Source of the DNA: Candidatus Gastranaerophilales bacterium
GTDB lineage: Bacteria > Cyanobacteriota > Vampirovibrionia > Gastranaerophilales > Gastranaerophilaceae
Reading direction: 5' to 3'
Length of the DNA: 64,000 nucleotides
Assembly: GCA_944325185.1 (NCBI GenBank)
Contig: CALUZA010000009.1
Coordinates: forward strand, 1-64,000
Numbering within the stretch: the stretch's first letter is position 1; each line of letters starts with the position of its first letter. This document shows, one piece after another, positions 51,620 to 61,600 of this stretch. The position numbers were made by a program, and so were the translations under genes. The notes beneath the pieces were generated by a model. The model worked only from the letters and a program-made list of their open reading frames with translations, was not told the DNA's origin and did no database searches.

Positions 51620-52521
51620 AATTCGCTCCTTAAGGTATGATTGCATAAATCTATCAAAGCTTTTTTATAGGGTGTATCTTCGATTTTATTTAAAAAGCTT
51701 ATTGCATTTTTCTTAAAATTATCTGTTTCGTTAATTGCTTTATTTAAGCATTTTTGGAAACATTGGTCCTTGCAATCAAGAATATTTATATCGTATTCTT
51801 TGCAAAAGTATATCACAGGCAAGGTATAGTTTCCATTCTTAAAATCAGATAAGTTTTTATTTTTTATATTGTTTATATCGTTTTTTATTTGAAAGGCGAT
51901 TGTATAATTTTTAATGAAATTTATAAGATTATCTTTTGTGTTTTGTTCTGTTTTTTTGAGGGTAAAAAGCGATTCAATTCCTGCCAGAAAGAGATTTCCG
52001 GTTTTATTAAAGGTTTTTTTGTAATATGTTTTTTCATCTGTAATTTTGTTTAAAGATGCATTTTGTTCAATTTCTCCCTCTAGAGTTTTTTGAATTTTAT
52101 CTGAAAAAATTTTTAAAATCTCTAAATTAGTTTTGCTTAAAATGTTTAAAGCTAAACTTAAAAGCAAGTCACCTTCTAGTACTGCAATTTTAGCTCCGTA
52201 TTTATCATAAAATGTGGGATTGTTTCTTCTTAATTTTTCATTATCTATGATGTCATCATGGATTAATGAAGCATTATGTAAAATTTCTGTTATAAGTGAG
52301 ATGTTTTGTATGGTTTTCTTGTCTTTTATATTTAAAATCTTTGATAATAAAATTATGAAAATAGGGCGTAATCTTTTTGGATTCGAAAACATAAAAGACT
52401 TTAAGTCATTTGTTAAAAAATTATTACTTTTATTTATGCAATTTTCCAATTCATTTTCAAAAGCAATTAAATCATCTGATATGATTGATGTAATTTTTTT
52501 AATTTTATTAATTTCATCCAT
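51616..52521 (-). CDS. Polyprenyl synthetase-like protein with altered second Asp-rich motif
   Basis: This 301-residue protein is an all-helical trans-prenyltransferase. NPKRLRPIFIILLSKI, the first Asp-rich motif LIHDDIIDNEKLRRNN (Asp89-Asp93) and GDLLLSLALNIL are normal, and GNYTLPVIYF matches the family. The second motif, usually FQ..DD..D, reads FQIKNDINNIK (Asn214-Asp215...Asn218). Reduced metal binding and activity are expected, or a non-catalytic partner role as in heterodimeric prenyl synthases. It lies between an aminopeptidase and lepB and overlaps lepB by a TTGA. Confidence 0.85.
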   Translation of the reverse strand: MDEINKIKKITSIISDDLIAFENELENCINKSNNFLTNDLKSFMFSNPKRLRPIFIILLSKILNIKDKKTIQNISLITEILHNASLIHDDIIDNEKLRRNNPTFYDKYGAKIAVLEGDLLLSLALNILSKTNLEILKIFSDKIQKTLEGEIEQNASLNKITDEKTYYKKTFNKTGNLFLAGIESLFTLKKTEQNTKDNLINFIKNYTIAFQIKNDINNIKNKNLSDFKNGNYTLPVIYFCKEYDINILDCKDQCFQKCLNKAINETDNFKKNAISFLNKIEDTPYKKALIDLCNHTLRSEF

Positions 52522-52522
52522 T

Positions 52523-53629
52523 TTAAATTATAAATTTGCCGTTTTCATATATTAGTTTATCGTCAGCATATATTTTGCCGCCGTTTTTCATGTTCTTAAT
52601 CATATCCCAGTGTAAGCCGGATTGATTTTTGCCGCCTGCTTCAGGATAGCTTGAACCAAAAGCAATATGAATTGATCCACCAATTTTTTCGTCAAAAAGA
52701 ATATTGCCTGTAACATCTTGTATTCTTTCGTTTGTCCCAATTGCGATTTCTCCGACAAAGCGAGCGCCTTTATCCGTATTTAGCATACTTTGCAGAAACT
52801 TATCTCCGCTTTCAGCTTTAGCATCAACGACTTTACCATTTTCAAGTTTTATATAAACCTCTTTTGCGCTCGATCCGTGGTAATTTTGCGGAAAATCAAA
52901 ATAAATTGTGCCGCAACCACTATTTTCAACAGGTGAAGTAAATATTTCCCCGTCCGGAAAGTTCATGTTTCCCGAGCATGGAACCCATGTTCTTCCTTCG
53001 GTTGAAAATGTTACATCTGTTTTTTCCCCTGTAAATCTAATTTTTGAAGTTTTGTTTAAAATTTCGGCTATTCTTTTTTGTTCTTTGTCTATTTCTTCCC
53101 ATTTTTTGACAGGATTATCTAAGTCAAGATAGCAACTCTTAATTAGAAAGTCACTGTATTCTTCAAGGCTCATTGAAGCTTCCTGCGCAAGTGCGTTTGT
53201 GGGGTAATCTGCAATAGTCCAGCGCATTTCGTTTTTGGCCGAACGTTCAAGCCTTTTTGCTAAAATCGGGTGAGTTGCCTTTTGTCTTTTTGCAAGTTTT
53301 GCAGAATCCGCATTTGCCATGCTTTTAACATTATTCGGCGCACCAATAAATATCATCACGTCGGCTTTTTCAACTTCTATTTTTGACATTTCGTCAATAT
53401 ATTCAAGTTGTTCTTCGTTTGCATGTTTAATAAATGTTTCCGCTATCTCATCCATAGAGGTTCTAACTATCGGATGAGCACCATTTTTAAGACATGCTTT
53501 GTAAATTTCCTTTATTAGTGGCTGGGCTTCATAACCTCTTGCATAAATTATAACCATATCACCCTTTGAAACTTTTGTGGAATAATTTACAAGTACGTCT
53601 GCATATTTTTCTATTAGCGGATTAAACAT
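52523..53629 (-). CDS. M29 family aminopeptidase
   Basis: This 368-residue protein is a thermophilic-type aminopeptidase (AmpS/AmpT/PepS). The conserved metal ligands sit in FPDGEIFTSPVEN (Glu), VGEIAIGTNERI (Glu), SIHIAFGSSYPE (His) and SGLHWDMI (His, Asp). The N-terminal domain has YARGYEAQPLIKEIYKACLK. It removes N-terminal residues from peptides in the cytosol. It begins directly after the lpxA stop (TAA ATG). Its place in a lipid A run is likely an operon convenience, not a pathway link. Confidence 0.9.
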   Translation of the reverse strand: MFNPLIEKYADVLVNYSTKVSKGDMVIIYARGYEAQPLIKEIYKACLKNGAHPIVRTSMDEIAETFIKHANEEQLEYIDEMSKIEVEKADVMIFIGAPNNVKSMANADSAKLAKRQKATHPILAKRLERSAKNEMRWTIADYPTNALAQEASMSLEEYSDFLIKSCYLDLDNPVKKWEEIDKEQKRIAEILNKTSKIRFTGEKTDVTFSTEGRTWVPCSGNMNFPDGEIFTSPVENSGCGTIYFDFPQNYHGSSAKEVYIKLENGKVVDAKAESGDKFLQSMLNTDKGARFVGEIAIGTNERIQDVTGNILFDEKIGGSIHIAFGSSYPEAGGKNQSGLHWDMIKNMKNGGKIYADDKLIYENGKFII

Positions 53630-54454
53630 TTATTCATCTCCATCGTCTTCTATATGACCATGATAAGCTGCTTTAAATCTTAATGTACAGCCTCTTTTGG
53701 ATGATCTTACGAAATCCACAAGTCTATCTACGTATTTATTTCCTTTAAATTCTTTTTCTATTAATTCAAGAGCTTGAGATGTGTTGTATTGTTCGTTTCT
53801 TAAAAGTCTTATAGCTTTATGTATTGCGTCTCTTGATTCTTTATCTACATTTTTTCTTCTTAAACCAATAGCATTTAGCCCTATAGGCAAGCAAGGTATT
53901 CCTTCTGCTTTGCAGTATGGAATAATATCGCTCCTTGCAGCGGAAGCGCCGGATATAATCGCCATTTCGCCAATTCTAACGTGCTGATGGAATACTGACA
54001 TACCGCCAAGAAATGCACCAAATCCAACATGACAATGTCCGCCAATAGTTGCGGCATTTGCCATTATGACATTATCTTCTAAAACACAATTATGAGCAAC
54101 ATGGGTATATGCCATTAGCATACAGTTGTTACCGACAAGGGTATTATTGCCTTCGCCGGATGCGCGATTAACGGTTGCAAATTCTCTAATCCAACAGTTT
54201 TCACCTATTATGACCCCTGTTTTTTCATTTTTATACCCTAAGTCTTGAGGTTCTCCCCCTATTGAGGCAAAGGGAGAAATTCTTGTATTCTTGCCTATAT
54301 GTGCAAATTGAATATTTGCACTTTCTCCTATTTTGCAGCCTTCTTCAATAACTGTGTCTTTTCCTATTATTGCGTATGCGCCAATTTCTACATCAGGTGC
54401 AATTTTAGCGCTTTCATCAATTATTGCACTTGGATGAATTTTGTTAGAGGTCAT
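53630..54454 (-). CDS. lpxA: UDP-N-acetylglucosamine acyltransferase LpxA
   Basis: This 274-residue protein has hexapeptide repeats forming a left-handed beta helix. The catalytic histidine lies in AYTHVAHNCVLED (E. coli His125 region), with IGGEPQDLGYK upstream and GLNAIGLRRKNV at the end of the helix. A C-terminal helical domain follows, ending in an acidic tail. It performs the first step of lipid A synthesis, acylating UDP-GlcNAc with 3-hydroxyacyl-ACP. AAAGGAT precedes ATG. Order lpxD-lpxC-fabZ-lpxA is the typical cyanobacterial/Gram-negative arrangement. Confidence 0.96.
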   Translation of the reverse strand: MTSNKIHPSAIIDESAKIAPDVEIGAYAIIGKDTVIEEGCKIGESANIQFAHIGKNTRISPFASIGGEPQDLGYKNEKTGVIIGENCWIREFATVNRASGEGNNTLVGNNCMLMAYTHVAHNCVLEDNVIMANAATIGGHCHVGFGAFLGGMSVFHQHVRIGEMAIISGASAARSDIIPYCKAEGIPCLPIGLNAIGLRRKNVDKESRDAIHKAIRLLRNEQYNTSQALELIEKEFKGNKYVDRLVDFVRSSKRGCTLRFKAAYHGHIEDDGDE

Positions 54455-54467
54455 TTTTAATCCTTTA

Positions 54468-54914
54468 TTATTTTAATGCTACCGTTAATTCTGCTTCAGT
54501 ACATAGTTTTCCGTCGACATAGGCTCTGCCAAGACATTTTGCTATGGGGCCTTTAACTTTTAGGCACTCTGTTTCCATTTCAAGTTTGTCTCCGGGTCTT
54601 ACGATATTTTTAAATTTTGCGTTTTCAACTCCTGCAAAAAGTGTTAGTTTACCTTTGTATTTTTCCATTGTCATTAAAATTGGAGCTGAAGTTTGCGCCA
54701 GAGCTTCTATTTGCAACACTCCAGGCATAATCGGGTTATTTGGAAAGTGTCCTTGAAAGAATGGTTCGTTAAACGTAACGTTTTTATACCCCTTAGAATA
54801 TTTACCTGGGATACATTCCGTTATTCTATCTATCAATAAAAACGGATATCTGTGTGGCAACATCTCCAGAATTTGTTCATAATCAAGTGAAATTGGTGTA
54901 ATTATTGAATCCAT
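54468..54914 (-). CDS. fabZ: 3-hydroxyacyl-ACP dehydratase FabZ
   Basis: This 148-residue hotdog-fold enzyme shows LPHRYPFLLIDRI, FQGHFPNNPIMPGVLQIEAL (catalytic His in GHFP and the acidic residue in the helix), and GVENAKFKNIVRPGDKLEME. It dehydrates 3-hydroxyacyl-ACP in fatty acid elongation. It competes with LpxA/LpxD for the same substrate, which explains its place between lpxC and lpxA. GAGGAG lies eight bases before ATG. Confidence 0.96.
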   Translation of the reverse strand: MDSIITPISLDYEQILEMLPHRYPFLLIDRITECIPGKYSKGYKNVTFNEPFFQGHFPNNPIMPGVLQIEALAQTSAPILMTMEKYKGKLTLFAGVENAKFKNIVRPGDKLEMETECLKVKGPIAKCLGRAYVDGKLCTEAELTVALK

Positions 54915-54927
54915 TTTTATCTCCTCA

Positions 54928-55752
54928 TTATTTGCTTAACTTTTGTTTTAAAATTTTAGCGCACTCAACATGGTATCCGTGCCCTGCTTCTTTAACTAGA
55001 ATATTGGCATTTAGTTTTAGCGGATTAAATCCTGTTAAATATAAATCTCCTATTATATCGAGAATTTTATGCTTTGCAGGTTCAAATTCGCTTCTAAGTT
55101 CTGTCGTATATCCGTCGTCAGTTAATCCTACAGTGTTTTCGATTGTTACACCTTTTGAATATCCTGCAGCTTGGAATTTTTCAAGATCTTTTAAATAGCC
55201 AAATGTTCTTGCTTCAATAATTTCATTAATATTGTTTTCATTTAAGTTGACCCATCTTTGGCGTAAATCAGGATGATTGAAATTAACAGAATATGTAATT
55301 TCGGTTAAATTATTGCTGTTCGGCATAATTATTATTGATGAATTATTTTTTTGAAAGGTCACAATTTCATCTAAAGGTTTAATTTCTTCTGTTTCACCTT
55401 GGTATCCGATTTCATCAAATTTTTCAATCCATACTTTTGCGCTGCCGTCAAATATTGGCATTTCAAAACCTTGAGAGCTAAAGTATACATCAAGAGCATC
55501 TATACCTCTTATAGCGCAAGCCGCCATAAAGTGCTCCACAAGTGCAATTTTGTGTTTTGCACCGTTTGCAATGTCTGCAAGTATAACGCAATGTTCCGTT
55601 GAAACAACATTTTCAACTTTTGCTTCAACAAGACCATCTTGTATAAAAAACCTTATACCCTTTTGATTAGAAGGTTTTATTGTGAGTTCAACCGGCGCTG
55701 CAAACATCAGCCCTGCGCCATTTAATGTTAAATTAGATTTTAGCGTCTTCAT
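54928..55752 (-). CDS. lpxC: UDP-3-O-acyl-N-acetylglucosamine deacetylase LpxC
   Basis: This 274-residue zinc enzyme carries out the committed step of lipid A synthesis. Metal and catalytic residues are present: VEHFMAAC (Glu-His), [24 protein letters not shown] (His and Asp), and [10 protein letters not shown] with the general-base His. The usual N-terminal GxGLHSG motif instead reads [14 protein letters not shown], so its histidine is missing; that residue is structural or substrate-facing in E. coli. It overlaps lpxD by 20 bases. Confidence 0.94.
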   Translation of the reverse strand: MKTLKSNLTLNGAGLMFAAPVELTIKPSNQKGIRFFIQDGLVEAKVENVVSTEHCVILADIANGAKHKIALVEHFMAACAIRGIDALDVYFSSQGFEMPIFDGSAKVWIEKFDEIGYQGETEEIKPLDEIVTFQKNNSSIIIMPNSNNLTEITYSVNFNHPDLRQRWVNLNENNINEIIEARTFGYLKDLEKFQAAGYSKGVTIENTVGLTDDGYTTELRSEFEPAKHKILDIIGDLYLTGFNPLKLNANILVKEAGHGYHVECAKILKQKLSK

Positions 55753-56857
55753 TTAAAAATTTCTCATAATCTTCTAGTAAATGTTGATATTTTTTGTATT
55801 TTTGTACCATAATTTCTGCTTCATCAAGATACTTTAATCTTTTGATGAAATCTTTTCTTAAAACAGCAGGCGCACCCATAATTACAGATTTTTTCGGGAA
55901 TGATTTGGTTACTCCTGCTTTTGCAAGAATGATTGAATCATCGCCAATTTCAACGTGATCTTTTAGTCCTGCTTGACCTGCTATTACAACTCTATCACCT
56001 ATTATACAGCTTCCTGCAATACCAACCTGCGATACTATGGTGCATGCTTTTCCTATTTTGCAGTTGTGTCCTATCATAACAAGGTTATCTATCTTTGTTT
56101 GGTCTCCAATTGTTGTGTTTTCAATAGTTCCTCTGTCAATAGTTGTGTTTGCGCCAATTTCAACATCGTCACCTATTTCAACAGAGCCAAGTGAAGGAAT
56201 TTTAAATACTTTAACTTCTGTGTTTGTTTCTTTAATTGCGCCTTCTTGACGAGCTTGTTCAATGTTGCTTGGAGCTTCTGTTACAAAAGAAAAACCGTCT
56301 GCGCCAAGGCTAACGCCATGATGGAATATGCATCTTGAACCGATTTTAATAAAATCCCCAACGTTAACTGCAGGATGAAACAGACAATTTGAACCAATTT
56401 TAGTGTTTTTACCAATGTATACATTCGGCATTATTGCTGTGTTGTCACCTATTTCAACATTTCTTGAAATAACAACATTAGCGCCAATAGAAACATTTTT
56501 TCCTATTTTTGCACTTTCATCAATAATTGCAGTAGGATGTATACCTGATGGTGTATCAGGAGCTATATAAAAAATGTTTAAAAGCTTCATAAATGCAAGT
56601 CTTGGGCGCTCAACTTCTATTGTTGAAATACCTTCCAAATTAACCCCTAACGGAACCAAAACAGCTTTTGCTTTGGATTGTGCCATATTTTCAATTTCTT
56701 CTTCATTCATGGCAAGCGCTAAAGTATTTTCGTCCGCTAGCTTTGGTGGTGCTACCCTTGTTATTGTGGCATCTTGTGCTTTTGTTAATATGCCGCCTAC
56801 TAATTGAGATAACTCTTCAAGGCTAAATTTTTTTTCGCCTGCATTCATTTCACCCAT
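55733..56857 (-). CDS. lpxD: UDP-3-O-acylglucosamine N-acyltransferase LpxD
   Basis: This protein has about 374 residues. The N-terminal uridine-binding domain (about 1-100) includes [15 protein letters not shown] left-handed beta helix follows, with [14 protein letters not shown] and the catalytic His in [14 protein letters not shown]-terminal helices end KFLNEDAKI. It adds the second acyl chain, on nitrogen. ATG at 56857, with GGGAG five bases upstream, is preferred to the in-frame GTG two codons earlier. A promoter probably lies within TGTATATTTATTGTATAAC on the plus-strand side upstream. It heads the lipid A run. Confidence 0.95.
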   Translation of the reverse strand: MGEMNAGEKKFSLEELSQLVGGILTKAQDATITRVAPPKLADENTLALAMNEEEIENMAQSKAKAVLVPLGVNLEGISTIEVERPRLAFMKLLNIFYIAPDTPSGIHPTAIIDESAKIGKNVSIGANVVISRNVEIGDNTAIMPNVYIGKNTKIGSNCLFHPAVNVGDFIKIGSRCIFHHGVSLGADGFSFVTEAPSNIEQARQEGAIKETNTEVKVFKIPSLGSVEIGDDVEIGANTTIDRGTIENTTIGDQTKIDNLVMIGHNCKIGKACTIVSQVGIAGSCIIGDRVVIAGQAGLKDHVEIGDDSIILAKAGVTKSFPKKSVIMGAPAVLRKDFIKRLKYLDEAEIMVQKYKKYQHLLEDYEKFLNEDAKI

Positions 56858-56940
56858 TTTCACTCCCTCTGTACTAGTGTATATTTATTGTATAACAATA
56901 AATATTTTTTGCCAATTTTTTTAACAAAAAGTTAGAACTT

Positions 56941-57411
56941 TTATGAATTTTGGGTTTTTTTGATAATGTTTGTTGTGGATTTGCCTTGAACTAAATTTAT
57001 AAATTCAACCTTGCCGCCATTTTTTAATACGGTTTTTGCTTCCGGAAGAGTATCTATTGTGTAGTCTGCCCCTTTTGTATATATATCAGGCTTAATTGCA
57101 TCCAATAGTTTTTCGGGTGTGTCTTCGTCAAAAATTATCACGTAATCAACGAAATTGAGTGCACAGAGGATTTCTGCTCTGTCGTTTTCGTTGTTTATGG
57201 GGCGTGTTTCGCCTTTTAGTTTTTTAACGGATGAATCAGAGTTAAGTCCTACGATAAGAACATCTCCAAATTTCGATGATTCTTTAAGATATCTTACATG
57301 TCCGACATGTAAGATATCAAAACATCCGTTTGTAAAAACAATATTTTTATTTTCTTTTTTTAGTTTTTCAATTGTTTTTTCTATATCTTTTTTGTTTATA
57401 ATTTTTCCCAT
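56941..57411 (-). CDS. rfaE2: ADP-heptose synthase adenylyltransferase domain (RfaE2)
   Basis: This 156-residue nucleotidyltransferase has the signature FTNGCFDILHVGHVRYL. GDVLIVGLNSDSSVKKLKG and the later TKGADYT follow. It joins D-glycero-beta-D-manno-heptose 1-phosphate to AMP to make ADP-heptose for LPS core. Only the C-terminal half of the E. coli HldE fusion is present; the kinase half (RfaE1/HldA) is not in view. The codons for its DILHVGHVRY stretch form a perfect 15-bp inverted repeat. AAAGGA precedes ATG just after a hairpin that ends the PPIase gene. Confidence 0.9.
   Translation of the reverse strand: MGKIINKKDIEKTIEKLKKENKNIVFTNGCFDILHVGHVRYLKESSKFGDVLIVGLNSDSSVKKLKGETRPINNENDRAEILCALNFVDYVIIFDEDTPEKLLDAIKPDIYTKGADYTIDTLPEAKTVLKNGGKVEFINLVQGKSTTNIIKKTQNS
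57288..57318. repeat. Perfect 15-bp inverted repeat inside rfaE2
   Basis: The left arm at 57288-57302 and the right arm at 57304-57318 are exact complements with one base between them. It encodes the active-site stretch DILHVGHVRYL, so the repeat falls on the catalytic HVGH codons. Confidence 0.9.
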
Positions 57412-57425
57412 TTTTAATTCCTTTA

Positions 57426-57452
57426 AAATAACCGCCTTTTGGCGGTTATTAT
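57426..57452 (-). terminator. Hairpin between the PPIase and rfaE2 genes
   Basis: ATAACCGCC/GGCGGTTAT with loop AAAA on the minus strand is followed by TTTAAAGG. The T run is short, so it may end transcription only partly and set a lower rfaE2 level. The plus-strand reading has a better T run, with no plus-strand gene before it. Confidence 0.65.
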
Positions 57453-57454
57453 TT

Positions 57455-58627
57455 TTATTTTTCAGCTTCTTTTTCTTTTTTAATTTTATCTAAAACTTTT
57501 TGTTTTGATTTTGGAGCTCCTTGTTTTTTTTGAAATTCAATTTGTTTTGGAAGCGCTTCTTCCAATTGTTTTTTTATGTTATCAGGACTTAGAGAAGTGT
57601 CAACATATTCAATTTTTGCACTTTGTTTTAGTCCGTCAATAAGTTTTTGGAGTGTCTGAATTTTCTTTTGTTCCGTTAAATATGTTTTTAAATCATTTTT
57701 AACGGCAGATAAGGGTTGCACTCCTGCAGCTGCTTTATCTGTAACATAGATTATATGTTCCCCGAATTGTGATTTAACAATAGGGCTAATTGTGCCTACT
57801 TTTTGGCTGAATGCTACATCACCAAATTCTTTAACAACTTGTGTACGAGTTACAAAGCCTAAATCTCCGCCTTTTTGAGCGCTTCCGGGGTCCTCAGAAT
57901 ATTGTTTTGCAAGTTCTGCAAAGTTTTTTGGATTTTTAAGAGCTTTTTGCCTTACTTCTTCTGCAAGTTTTTCTTTTCTTGCAATTTCTTCTTTAACTTT
58001 TGAATCTATATCTGCAGTTGATAATTTTGCTTCTTTGTCTGCGTCAGTTATTTTTCTTTTTAAACTTTCCGGATTAGTGTCAAAAAGAATATGTGAAGCT
58101 TTAACTCTTTCCGGCATTGTAAATTGAATTTTATTTTGTTTGTAGTATTTTTCAACCTCTGAATTTGTAGCTTCTTTTCCGCCAAGTGTTTCAATTAACT
58201 TAGCTATTTTAACTTCGTTTGCCATGTCGGAATTAAGTCTTTGTTCCGAAATTTGATTTTGTTTTAAAATGTTGTTGAATTGTTCTTCGGAACCTATTTG
58301 AGCTATTATTTGAGCTTTTTTGTCCTTTATTTCTTTTTCTGAAGCTTCAATTTTTCTTTTTTCAAATTCTTGTTCTAAAAGGCTTCTTACAATAACATCG
58401 TTTAAAAATCTTTCTTTAAGAGCGATTACTGCATAACTGTCGTCTTTTTGAAGTTCTTTCGGTGCATTTTTAAGTTGTAGGTTTTTGATTCTGTTAAAAT
58501 CGCCGTAAAATTCTTGTCTTGTAATATTTTTATCATTTATTTTAAGTACGATATCGGAATCTTTTGCGCAGCCGCAAAAAAGCGCTATAGAACAAAAGAG
58601 TGTCAGTGCTATTTTTGTAAACTTCAT
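57455..58627 (-). CDS. Parvulin-type peptidyl-prolyl isomerase lipoprotein (SurA/PrsA-like)
   Basis: This 390-residue protein has an N-terminal lipoprotein signal (MKFTKIALTLFCSIALFCGC, lipid-modified Cys probably at 20). A SurA-type helical chaperone region follows. A PpiC domain lies at about 170-290 (RVKASHILFDT, ELAKQYSEDPGSAQKGGDLG, SPIVKSQFGEHIIYV). A Lys/Gln-rich C-terminal helix ends it. It folds exported or outer-membrane proteins in the periplasm. The lipobox is weak (Phe-Cys-Gly-Cys). AAGGAG precedes ATG. Confidence 0.9.
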   Translation of the reverse strand: MKFTKIALTLFCSIALFCGCAKDSDIVLKINDKNITRQEFYGDFNRIKNLQLKNAPKELQKDDSYAVIALKERFLNDVIVRSLLEQEFEKRKIEASEKEIKDKKAQIIAQIGSEEQFNNILKQNQISEQRLNSDMANEVKIAKLIETLGGKEATNSEVEKYYKQNKIQFTMPERVKASHILFDTNPESLKRKITDADKEAKLSTADIDSKVKEEIARKEKLAEEVRQKALKNPKNFAELAKQYSEDPGSAQKGGDLGFVTRTQVVKEFGDVAFSQKVGTISPIVKSQFGEHIIYVTDKAAAGVQPLSAVKNDLKTYLTEQKKIQTLQKLIDGLKQSAKIEYVDTSLSPDNIKKQLEEALPKQIEFQKKQGAPKSKQKVLDKIKKEKEAEK

Positions 58628-58648
58628 ATTTTTCTCCTTATAAGTAAA

Positions 58649-61600
58649 TTATTTATTTTCATTTCTAAAATTTAAAATTACTTCAGAAATATAATAAAAC
58701 AAATCCGCCAGTTTGTTAAATGTTTCATCAAAATCGTCTTCATTTTTGTTCATAAGTAAAATTCCTTTTGTTTTTGCAAGTGTTTTGGGGGGTTGAGTAA
58801 ATGTAAAGAATTTTGTTATTTTATATTCTATTTTTGATTTTAAAATCATCCATTCCTGAAGCGTATAAGGTGTATAAATTCTTATAGTGTTACCTGCTTG
58901 TCTTACCGTTGTAATTCCTGCGTTTGTTGCAAGAATTCTTAATTTTACAAGTTTGACAAGGTTTTCTACACATTTTGGAATTTGTCCGAATCTGTCTTTA
59001 AAGTTAAGTTCCATTTCTTCAAGTTCCGAAACGGTTGATACATCTGATATTCTTTTGTATTCAAGGATTTTTTGTTCGTATGTTTGTGCCCAATCATCCG
59101 GAATGTATGCTTCTGCGTTTATATCTACTATGGCAGGAGTTGTTTTTTCTTTTGGTTTTTCGTATGGATTTTTGTTTTGCTTTGCTTTTATGTCATCAAT
59201 ACATTCTTTGAGCAGATTACAATATGTATCAAATCCGACATTTACCATTTGTCCGTGCTGATGAACTCCTAAAATGTTTCCGACTCCCCTGATTTCTATA
59301 TCCCTTAGGGCTATTTGATAACCGCTTCCAAGGTTTGTGAAGTCTTTAATTGATTCAAGTCTTTTTCTTGCTTGTTCATTAAGTTCTTTTGATTTTTTAT
59401 AAAAACAAAAACAATATGCTTGTCTGTCTGAACGTCCTACTCTGCCTCTCAGTTGATATAGCTGAGCGAGTCCAAAATTATCAGCGTCATGAATTATTAT
59501 TGTATTTGCATTAGGAACATCTAATCCGGATTCAATTATTGTAGTGGAAAGAAGTATATCGTATTTGCGGTTAACAAAGTCGCATATAATTTCTTCTAGT
59601 TGTTTTTCGGGCATTTGCCCATGAGCCGTTGCAATTCTTGCATTGGGGACAATTTCTTGCAGTTTTTCTTTAAATCTTTGAATGGTTTCCACTCTGTTAT
59701 AAAGGTAGAAAACCTGTCCTTCTCTTTGTATTTCTTGATTGATGGCGTTTTTTGCATAATTTTGTGAAAATTCTCCGACATAAGTTTTTATGGGCAATCT
59801 GTTTTTGGGCGGGGTGTTTATAACGGATAAATCTTTTAAACCCGAAAGCGCCATATTTAGAGTTCTTGGAATGGGTGTTGCACTTAAAGATAAAACATCT
59901 ATATTTTCTTTGAACTTTTTAAGTTTTTCTTTGTGCCTTACTCCGAATTTATGCTCTTCATCAATTACTAAAAGTCCAAGATTTTTAAATTCAATGTCAT
60001 CTGATAAAAGCCTGTGTGTTCCAACTACAACATCTAATTCCCCTGATTTAATTTTTTCAACTATGTTTTTTTGTTCTTTTTTTGAACAAAATCTGTTTAA
60101 TACAGCCATTTTGATTTCAAAAGGCTCAAATCTTTCTTTTAAGGTTTCATAATGTTGCATTGTAAGTATTGTGGTGGGCGCAATAAGCGCTGTTTGATAC
60201 CCGCTCATGACCGCTTTAAACATTGCTCTGAGTGCAATTTCAGTTTTTCCAAAACCAACATCGGCACAAATTAATCTATCCATTGGTTTTTCGTCTTCCA
60301 TGTCTTTTTTGACATCTATTATGGCTTTCATTTGATCAGGGGTTTCTGTGTATTCGAAATTATCTTCCATTTCATATTGCCATGTTGAATCCTGCTCAAA
60401 TTGAATACCTCTGGATATTTTTCTTTTTGCGTACAAATCTAAAAGGTCGTATGCAATTAATTCAACTTCTTTTTTGGCTTTTGATTTTGTTGTTTCCCAA
60501 GCACTTCCTCCCATTTTAGAGAGTTTTGGTTTTGAGTTACCCGTACCTCTATATCTGTATAAGAGGTTGATTTGTTCTGCCGGCATAAACAGTTTGTCTG
60601 TTCCTTGGAATTGGATTTCAAGATAATCTTTTTGATTATCGTCTATGGTTTGTTTTGAAATGCCGTTATATATTCCTATTCCATGAACACTGTGAACAAC
60701 ATATTCGCCGATTTTTAAGTCATTAATGGAGTCTATAAAATCTTGTGTTTGTTTGTTTGAGTAGTATTTTTTTGTGGTGATTTCTCTTGAATGTTTATTA
60801 AATAACTCTTTGTCAGTTAGAAAAAGGAGCTTGTCGTCTGAAATTTTAGTGTCTTCTGAAATTGCTCCGCCACATGAAATGTCCGGATGATAAAATATGT
60901 TGTTTGAAAATATTTCGAATTCTTCAAAAATTTCTTTTAATCTGTTTGGAAAATTTGAACAGATGTGTATTTTATAATTTTCAGATAACATTTTTTTGAT
61001 ATATTTAGAAATTTTTGGTATATCTGATGAAAATATTGGAGTTAGTGCGGTAGTAAAATCAATGATTTTGTCATAATCATCAGAAAGAAAGTTATCCAGA
61101 TTAATTTTTTTAAATTTATTTAGATTTTTTGTAAATTCATCATAAGAAAGATGATTTAAGTTCTTTAACGGTAATTTTAAATTTGAAGCAATAGCGTCAT
61201 TGTAGTTTTGAATGAACATTTCATCCAAGGTTTTATATTTTGAAAATATTTGTGAACTTTCTTGAAAGATTAAAATATAATCATCAAAAAAATCCAAGGT
61301 TGAATTTGTTTTTTTAATGAAGCTGTTTAAATAATATTCAATTCCTTCAAAATATCCTATTTCATCGATTTTTTCAATCAGTTCGCTTTTTAAATTTTCA
61401 AGAAATTCGTTGTCTTTAATTGAAATATTTTTTATATCTTTTTTGAAAGCTTCTTTGTTTTCATTGCTTAAAACAAATTTATATAAAGGGGTTATTTTAA
61501 TTTTTTCAACATGTTCGTAGCTTTTTTGATTATTAGGATAGAAATATCTTATATCTTCAACCGTATCTGCAAAAAACTCTATTCTTACTGGATTTTTATC

